Source of the DNA: Rubrobacter sp.
GTDB lineage: Bacteria; Actinomycetota; Rubrobacteria; Rubrobacterales; Rubrobacteraceae
Direction: 5' to 3'
DNA length: 10,990 bases
Assembly: GCA_016781705.1 (NCBI GenBank)
Contig: JADDPV010000031.1
Coordinates: forward strand, 1-10,990
Part shown: piece after piece, positions 7,337 to 10,990 of the stretch
Position numbering within the stretch: the first letter of the stretch is position 1
How the letters are laid out: each line of letters begins with the position of its first letter
Notes under the pieces: generated by a model
The model's database searches: none
The model's input: the letters and a program-made list of their open reading frames with translations, nothing else
What the model was told of the DNA's origin: nothing
Program-made: the position numbers and the translations under genes

Positions 7337-7698
7337 CCGGGGAGGTAGGACGTCACGCGGGAGACGAGATCCGCGTAGGAGAACGGCTTGGCGACGTATT
7401 CCGTCGCCCCGGCCTCCATGCCGCGTTCCACCGCTTCCTGCTCGTCGCGGGCGGTGAGCAGGATAACCGGAGTCTCGTCCCCGGCCGCCCGGCGCTCGGA
7501 GAGTAGGCTTATGCCGTCCACGCCCGGCAGCATCACGTCGAGCAACACGAGGGCGAATCCTCCCAGGTCCCACGCCTCGCGTCCCGCCAGCCCGTCCTCG
7601 GTGATCGTCACGTCGATGCCCTTCAAGCCCAGACCGCGTTTGAGCAGATCCGCGACCTTGGCGTCGTCCTCCACGACCAGCACCCTGCCCTTTCTCAC
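7333..7698 (-). CDS. Stand-alone response-regulator receiver protein, partner of the kinase
   Basis: A 121-residue single-domain receiver. The acidic pocket is VLVVEDDAK (Asp11, Asp12). The phosphoacceptor is Asp54 in LLDVMLPG, the switch residue Thr82 in ILLTARD and the lysine Lys104 in VAKPFS. It ends right after the last helix, with no DNA-binding or enzymatic output. The GTG start overlaps the kinase stop by 4 nt (GTGA), so the pair is probably translated together and this is the likely cognate acceptor of that kinase. Its stop is interlocked with the stop of the convergent transporter gene. A receiver without output must signal by protein contact or pass its phosphoryl group on; the DHp domain of the adjacent transporter is an obvious candidate partner (inference). 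Confidence 0.9.
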   Translation of the reverse strand: MRKGRVLVVEDDAKVADLLKRGLGLKGIDVTITEDGLAGREAWDLGGFALVLLDVMLPGVDGISLLSERRAAGDETPVILLTARDEQEAVERGMEAGATEYVAKPFSYADLVSRVTSYLPG

Positions 7699-9146
7699 CC
7701 CGTGCTCCCGTCCGCGGACTTCTCATAACCACCCGAGCTGAGACTCGCGGCTACAAGCGGCAGGTACAGGGACATCCGCGTGCCTTCTCTCTCCCCGCTT
7801 CTTGCTTCGACCCGGCCGCCGTGAGCCTGGACGATGGTCTTGGCAATGGCGAGCCCCAGGCCCGTCCCGCCGCGTTTGCGCTCCCGGGATTTGTCGACCC
7901 GATAGAAACGCTCGAAGACGTACGGTAGGCTCTCCTCGGGTATCGTCGGTCCCCGGTTCTTGACCGTCACGCGCAGTTCGCCGCGCTCCGTGGCGGAGCT
8001 GAGCGTTACGAGCTCTTCGGGCGAGCCGAACTTGGCGGCGTTGTCCACGAAAACCATGATAGCCTGCTCGGCTCTCCTGCGATCGACGTTTACCTCCCCA
8101 TCTCCCCTGATCTCGGTCCGGAAGGTCACGCCACGCTGCTCCAGAAAGACCCGAGCGCGGTCCGCCACTCCCGCCAGGAACTGCTCGACCCCAATAGGCT
8201 CCATCTCCAGTGGCAGCGACGCGGAGTCCGAGCGGGTGAGGAAGAGCAGGTCCTCGACCATCGAGGTCATGTTCTCCGATTCCTCTACTATCGCCTCCAG
8301 GATCTCGCCGTGGGAGCAATCCTCCTCCAGCGCCAGACCGAGCTCGGCGTTGCCCTTGAGCACCGTGAGGGGGGTCCTCAGCTCGTGCGACACGTCGGCG
8401 ACGAAGTCCGTCTTCGCCCTGGAGGCGCGCTCCGCCGCTCTGGCCGCCTCCTTCTGCCTCGCATACGAGCGTCGCATCTCGGTGACAACGTGGACGGCGG
8501 CGTAGGCCAGCATCGCCCCGACCAGCAGCAGCCCGCCGATCGTCACCAGCAGCACCAGCCGCGTGGTGGACGTCGCCCGCTCCACGCTCTCCAGCGCGCT
8601 CTCCGAGCGTTCCTCGCCCTCTTCCTCGATCTCCTCCGCCGCCCGCCTCATCTCCTCAAGCCTCGCTAACTCGCGGTCGCTCACCTCCTCGAAAGCTTCC
8701 GGGTTGGTATCGGCGAGGTCCAATGCCGGGCGGACGTTGTCGTGGTACTTCTCCGCCATCGCGCGGATCTGCTCCGGCTGCGGCGAGTCCTCCGGCACGC
8801 GGAGCCCTTCCAACTCCTCGGTCTCCCCCAGCAGGGTAAGGTAGGCGTCGTCCAGCCCTGCCGCCTGGTCCTCGGAGTAACCGGTGAAGGCGATGTTGCG
8901 GTGGTAGTGGCGCACCTCCAGGATGGCGGCCAGAAGGTCGTCGCTGTCGTCGAGGAGCTCGACGTCGTAGAGGAAGGCTTGCCTGGTGATCCGATCCACG
9001 CGCTCGTTCAGCAGCAGCCCGACCACCCCGGCGAGCAACAGCATTAACATCAACCCGCCCACCGCCACCAGGGTCACATACCATTGTCTACCCTGAGGCC
9101 CCTTGAATTCCATCATTCGGTTAGCACCGTCCCGCCCCCTCTGCAC
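7695..9146 (-). CDS. Membrane sensor histidine kinase
   Basis: A 483-residue sensor kinase when read from GTG 9146. ATG codons at 9116 and 9113 are alternative starts, and no strong ribosome site decides between them. TM1 is at about 23-46. An acidic, mostly helical extracytoplasmic domain of about 150 residues (47-195) follows, similar in build to CHASE3/four-helix sensors, then TM2 at about 196-220. A short coiled coil without a recognisable HAMP leads to HisKA, with SHELRTPLTVLKG (His254), then HATPase with N box FVDNAAKF (Asn369), a G1-like box VKNRGPTIP with Asn at the usual Asp position (a variant common in this family), F box YVFERFYR and G2 box GGTGLGLAIAK. All parts needed for autophosphorylation are present. 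The stop overlaps the receiver gene by GTGA. The signal it senses is unknown; the helical sensor could respond to the envelope or to the neighbouring transporter. Confidence 0.92.
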   Translation of the reverse strand: MQRGRDGANRMMEFKGPQGRQWYVTLVAVGGLMLMLLLAGVVGLLLNERVDRITRQAFLYDVELLDDSDDLLAAILEVRHYHRNIAFTGYSEDQAAGLDDAYLTLLGETEELEGLRVPEDSPQPEQIRAMAEKYHDNVRPALDLADTNPEAFEEVSDRELARLEEMRRAAEEIEEEGEERSESALESVERATSTTRLVLLVTIGGLLLVGAMLAYAAVHVVTEMRRSYARQKEAARAAERASRAKTDFVADVSHELRTPLTVLKGNAELGLALEEDCSHGEILEAIVEESENMTSMVEDLLFLTRSDSASLPLEMEPIGVEQFLAGVADRARVFLEQRGVTFRTEIRGDGEVNVDRRRAEQAIMVFVDNAAKFGSPEELVTLSSATERGELRVTVKNRGPTIPEESLPYVFERFYRVDKSRERKRGGTGLGLAIAKTIVQAHGGRVEARSGEREGTRMSLYLPLVAASLSSGGYEKSADGSTG

Positions 9147-9266
9147 ACCGATGCTTCAAACGTTCCAGCGGAGATAGCCCGCGTCCGCACGCTTCCCGCG
9201 GTTGTGCGTAACTGCCAGAGCTGTCCGCCGTCAGCGGCCAAGCGCAAGTGCCCGACGGGGACCCTC

Positions 9267-9299
9267 CCGTTGAACGTTCCTGAAACCTCTGCGTAACCT
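9267..9299 (-). promoter_or_regulatory. Candidate OmpR/PhoB-type operator: three 11-bp direct repeats
   Basis: On the minus strand three units follow without gaps: AGGTTACGCAG, AGGTTTCAGGA and ACGTTCAACGG. Each has a GTT core at the same phase. Head-to-tail repeats of about 11 bp are the typical binding layout for winged-helix OmpR/PhoB regulators, such as the actinobacterial PHO box with its GTTCA-like units. It lies about 120 bp upstream of the kinase start. Neither receiver in this window has a DNA-binding domain, so any binder would be encoded elsewhere. No clear -10 element follows at the expected distance. Confidence 0.35.
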
Positions 9300-9365
9300 T
9301 GATTTCCTGCCTTCGCAGTTACTTGTCGTCCATTACGTAAATGCGGGTCAGTCCGACGATAAATA

Positions 9366-9542
9366 CAGGGCTGGAGCGAAGAGGCCGGCGCCTTTACCGG
9401 GGCGTTCGGCTCCGAGGAGCTCGACGCTTCGGTCCTGATGATGCCGCTGGTCGGCTTCCTGCCCGCCGACGACCCTCGCATGCGGGCGACCGTCGAGAAG
9501 ATCGAGGGCGAGCTCATGTGGGACGGGCTGGTCCATCGCTGG
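9366..9542 (+). pseudogene. Fragment of a glycoside hydrolase family 15 gene
   Basis: About 59 codons encode a run typical of bacterial GH15 proteins (glucoamylase or trehalase-like): GWSEEAGAFTGAFGSEEL, then DASVLMMPLVGFLP, then ADDPRMRATVEKIEGELM and DGLVHRW. In intact family members of about 600 residues this block lies in the catalytic (alpha/alpha)6 barrel. Here there is no start codon in context, a stop codon in frame at 9360-9362 just before the homology, and a join at about 9540 to a transposase fragment in another frame. It is therefore a relic of a gene cut by deletion or insertion, with no function. The remaining GH15 sequence is not visible anywhere in the window. Confidence 0.8.
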
Positions 9543-10117
9543 GCCGCACCACCCGCCGCGATCCTCGCGCCGCGCCCGCTCCGGACCTCGTGAGGAGGAA
9601 CTTTGTCGCCACCGCGCCGGATCGCCTCTGGACGGCGGACGTAACGTACGTCCCGACGGATGAGGGCTTCCTGTACCTCGCCTTCGTGCTCGACGTCTAT
9701 TCGAGGAGGATCGTCGGCTGGCCGATGGCATCCCACCTCAGAACAGAGCTGGTGGTCGACGCTTTGGAGATGGCCGTGTGGAGACGCAAGCCGGCCGCGG
9801 GCCTCGTGCACCATTCGGACAGGGGGGTGCAATACACGGCGCTCTCCTTCGGCAAGAAGCTCGAAGAGGCGGGCATCGCCCCCTCGATGGGAAGGGCGGG
9901 GTCCGCCCTGGACAACGCCATCTCGGAGTTGTTCGTCTCCACCCTCAAATGCGAGTTGGTCCACCGCCGCCGGTTCCCCACCAGGGGGTCCGCAAGGAGT
10001 GGGATCTTCGAGTACCTGGAGGTGTTTTACAACCGAAGGAGGCTGCACTCCGCGCTCGGTTACGTGAGTCCGGAGAGCTACGAAGATCTGGGGACGAAGG
10101 AGGCGGCGGTGGCGTAG
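9539..10117 (+). pseudogene. 5'-truncated IS3-family transposase (OrfB, rve integrase core)
   Basis: About 190 residues of an IS3-family OrfB, starting within TTRRDPRAAPAPDLVRRNF and running through the whole catalytic core. The DDE triad is complete: Asp in WTADVTYV, Asp in HHSDRGVQY and Glu in DNAISELF, with 35 residues between the second Asp and the Glu. The C-terminal NRRRLHSALGYVSPESYE is also typical. The OrfA gene, the N-terminal HTH_21 part of OrfB and the left end of the element are gone, replaced at about 9535-9545 by the GH15 fragment. The apparent start at 9341 lies in unrelated DNA and is not real. Without its left end the element is immobile. Confidence 0.88.
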
Positions 10118-10123
10118 CGAGGA

Positions 10124-10150
10124 AGTGTCCGCCAAACCGTTGTAATTCCA
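10124..10150 (+). repeat. Probable right terminal repeat of the IS3-family element
   Basis: The 27 bp just after the transposase stop read outward to CA at 10149-10150. From the outside inward they begin TGGAATTACAACGG and contain GGCGGACACT, matching the 5'-TG...GGACAC style of IS3-family ends. IS630 coding sequence starts at 10151, which fixes the element border. The matching left repeat is not found in the window. Confidence 0.65.
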
Positions 10151-10438
10151 GTGTGGGACAACGCCTCCTGGCACATAAGCCGCGAGGTCAGGCGGTGGGT
10201 GGGCGAGCACAACCGGGGGGTGAAGAAGGGACACAAGGAGGGCGTAAGGATCATAGGCTGTTTGTTGCCGAAGCAGAGCCCGTGGCTCAACCCTATAGAG
10301 CCCAAGTGGGTGCACGGCAAGCGACGCGTCGCGGAGGCCGACGGGTTGCTCGGGGCCCACGAGCTGGCGGAGCGGGTTTGCGCGGCCTTCGGGTGCCCGC
10401 ATCACGAGCACCTGTCCCTCGCCGAAAATGCCGCCTGA
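10151..10438 (+). pseudogene. 3' part of an IS630-family transposase interrupted by the IS3 element
   Basis: The last 95 or so codons of an IS630-family DDE transposase. The second catalytic Asp is in VWDNASWHIS, and the family signature SPWLNPIEPKW carries the catalytic Glu. The protein ends AENAA and stop at 10438. The N-terminal half, with its helix-turn-helix and first Asp, is missing. The homology begins at the first base after the IS3 end, so the IS3 element inserted into this gene and the upstream half was later lost with the left end of IS3. GTG 10151 is a codon of the old gene, not a functional start. Confidence 0.88.
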
Positions 10439-10571
10439 GTATGCACTAAGCTTACCTACCGCCCCCGATACTCACCGAGTTCGCAGGGATTTGCCGAGGC
10501 GAAACCGGTTCCCTGCGTCGATCACGCTCCACAGAAAGAGTTGCCCTATCTGGCCTCTTCTGGGAGCAGAC

Positions 10572-10703
10572 CTAGAAGACGAACGCCCAGAGAAGGGCCA
10601 GCACGGGGAGCAAGAGGATAAGAATCGGGGACAAGAGGCACTCGCAAGGTATCGGTATCAGTACGCAGCCACCCCGGGTGTTGCCCCGCCTCCAGCGCCA
10701 CAT
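10572..10703 (-). CDS. Predicted 43-residue hydrophobic membrane peptide
   Basis: A short open frame from ATG 10703 to TAG 10572. Its start is preceded by GGGGAG at 10714-10709 with a 5-nt spacer, one of the better ribosome sites in the window. The N-terminus is basic (MWRWRRGNTRGG). Three cysteines (13, 20, 22) follow around a Pro/Ile segment, then an uninterrupted hydrophobic helix of about 20 residues to the end (residues 23-43, Leu/Ile/Val/Ala/Trp/Phe). The positive-inside pattern fits a single-pass protein with its N-terminus in the cytoplasm. It lies on the same strand as, and downstream of, the terminator at 10722-10757, so it would need its own promoter or read-through. I do not recognise a family. 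It could be a chance frame, but the ribosome site and charge layout favour a real gene. Confidence 0.45.
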   Translation of the reverse strand: MWRWRRGNTRGGCVLIPIPCECLLSPILILLLPVLALLWAFVF

Positions 10704-10721
10704 CGCTTCTCCCCTTCCAAA

Positions 10722-10757
10722 AACCGTCGTGGGCACGGCCGGAGGCCGTGCCCACGA
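10722..10757 (-). terminator. Rho-independent terminator
   Basis: A perfect 14-bp inverted repeat (10727-10740 with 10744-10757, arm TCGTGGGCACGGCC) has a 3-nt loop. On the minus strand it is followed by CGG and five T residues. It starts 20 nt after the stop of the minus-strand gene at 10778 and is very likely its terminator. On the plus strand it is followed by TTCTCCGG rather than a T run, so it acts mainly in one direction. Confidence 0.8.
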
Positions 10758-10777
10758 TTCTCCGGCGTGTCGCTCTA

Positions 10778-10990
10778 CTAGTTGGCAAGGCCCTGGTTCT
10801 GGGCCTCTTGCTTGGCCGCGCTCTGGGCCTCCTCCGCGACGCTCTGGACCTTCTGCTGGGCTTCTTGGGCCTTATCCTGAGCCTTATCCACCAGGTTGTC
10901 CCGGGCCTCGCCCATCACCTCGTGCTCTTTGCGTGTCTCGGGGACCGCTAGCCCGATGGCCGTTCCGGCCCCGACGGCCAGTGCTCCCAT
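10778..10990 (-). CDS. C-terminal part of a DUF3618/YtxH-like protein (runs off the window)
   Basis: The visible 70 residues begin with a short Gly/Ala-rich hydrophobic stretch (GALAVGAGTAIGLAVPET, glycine-zipper-like, probably the end of a membrane helix). VMGEARDNLVDKAQDKAQ follows, then a long Gln/Ala/Glu/Lys-rich amphipathic helix ending GLAN. This is the pattern of small DUF3618 or YtxH-type proteins often linked to stress or envelope functions. The ATG at the very edge may be internal, and the 5' end is outside the window. A strong terminator follows its stop. The function is not established, and the family call rests on composition and the PET...GEARD motif. Confidence 0.6.
   Translation of the reverse strand: MGALAVGAGTAIGLAVPETRKEHEVMGEARDNLVDKAQDKAQEAQQKVQSVAEEAQSAAKQEAQNQGLAN

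Noticed and set aside
6812..7732. Minus-strand 306-codon frame across the receiver and transporter 3' end
   Set aside because: Out of frame with the well-supported receiver on the same strand, and without conserved motifs.
9113..10411. Long minus-strand open frame of 432 codons
   Set aside because: It runs antisense through the IS630, IS3 and GH15 fragments and the kinase upstream region. It has no recognisable motifs and is a by-product of high GC content.
10428..10788. Longer frames on both strands between the IS630 remnant and the terminator
   Set aside because: Arg/Pro-rich, with no motif or ribosome site, and overlapping the terminator hairpin. The only frame here with supporting signals is the 43-codon one on the minus strand.
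1..10990. CRISPR arrays, tRNA or rRNA genes
   Set aside because: No regularly spaced repeats and no tRNA- or rRNA-like segments were seen on either strand.

Overview
The window is about 11 kb of high-GC DNA, and almost every codon ends in G or C. Gene content and protein style suggest a Gram-positive actinobacterium, possibly a deep-branching group such as Rubrobacter. That assignment is inference; no rRNA, tRNA or other marker gene is present.

Layout. Positions 7-1228 hold a decayed IS256-family transposase gene on the minus strand and two tandem copies of what look like its terminal sequence. An intergenic stretch of about 300 bp follows, then a tight plus-strand operon (1525-7336): a stand-alone response-regulator receiver; a RimK-like ATP-grasp ligase gene broken by a 2-nt shift in a CT repeat; a second ATP-grasp ligase; a mannitol-1-phosphate-dehydrogenase-like polyol dehydrogenase; a third ATP-grasp ligase; and a major facilitator transporter whose C-terminus carries two extra membrane helices and a histidine-kinase dimerisation/phosphoacceptor (DHp, HisKA) domain without an ATPase domain. 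Facing it, and sharing a CTAG stop with the transporter, is a minus-strand pair (9146-7333): a full sensor histidine kinase followed by a second stand-alone receiver. Upstream of the kinase are three 11-bp direct repeats resembling an OmpR/PhoB-type operator. Positions 9366-10438 are wreckage: a fragment of a glycoside hydrolase family 15 gene abutting a 5'-truncated IS3-family transposase, whose right end sits inside the 3' half of an IS630-family transposase gene. The right edge carries a predicted 43-residue membrane peptide, a strong minus-strand terminator and the C-terminal part of a small DUF3618/YtxH-like protein.

How it may work. The plus-strand genes overlap or nearly touch, so they are probably co-transcribed. 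Three related ATP-grasp ligases, a polyol dehydrogenase and an exporter-type MFS look like a small biosynthesis-and-export pathway for an amide or peptide-like conjugate whose structure cannot be read from the sequence. The signalling parts are unusual: a kinase (His), a single-domain receiver (Asp), a kinase-dead DHp domain fused to the transporter (His) and another single-domain receiver (Asp) are the four parts of a His-Asp-His-Asp phosphorelay. That link is a hypothesis, but the parts are directly visible. It is the most interesting content of the window.
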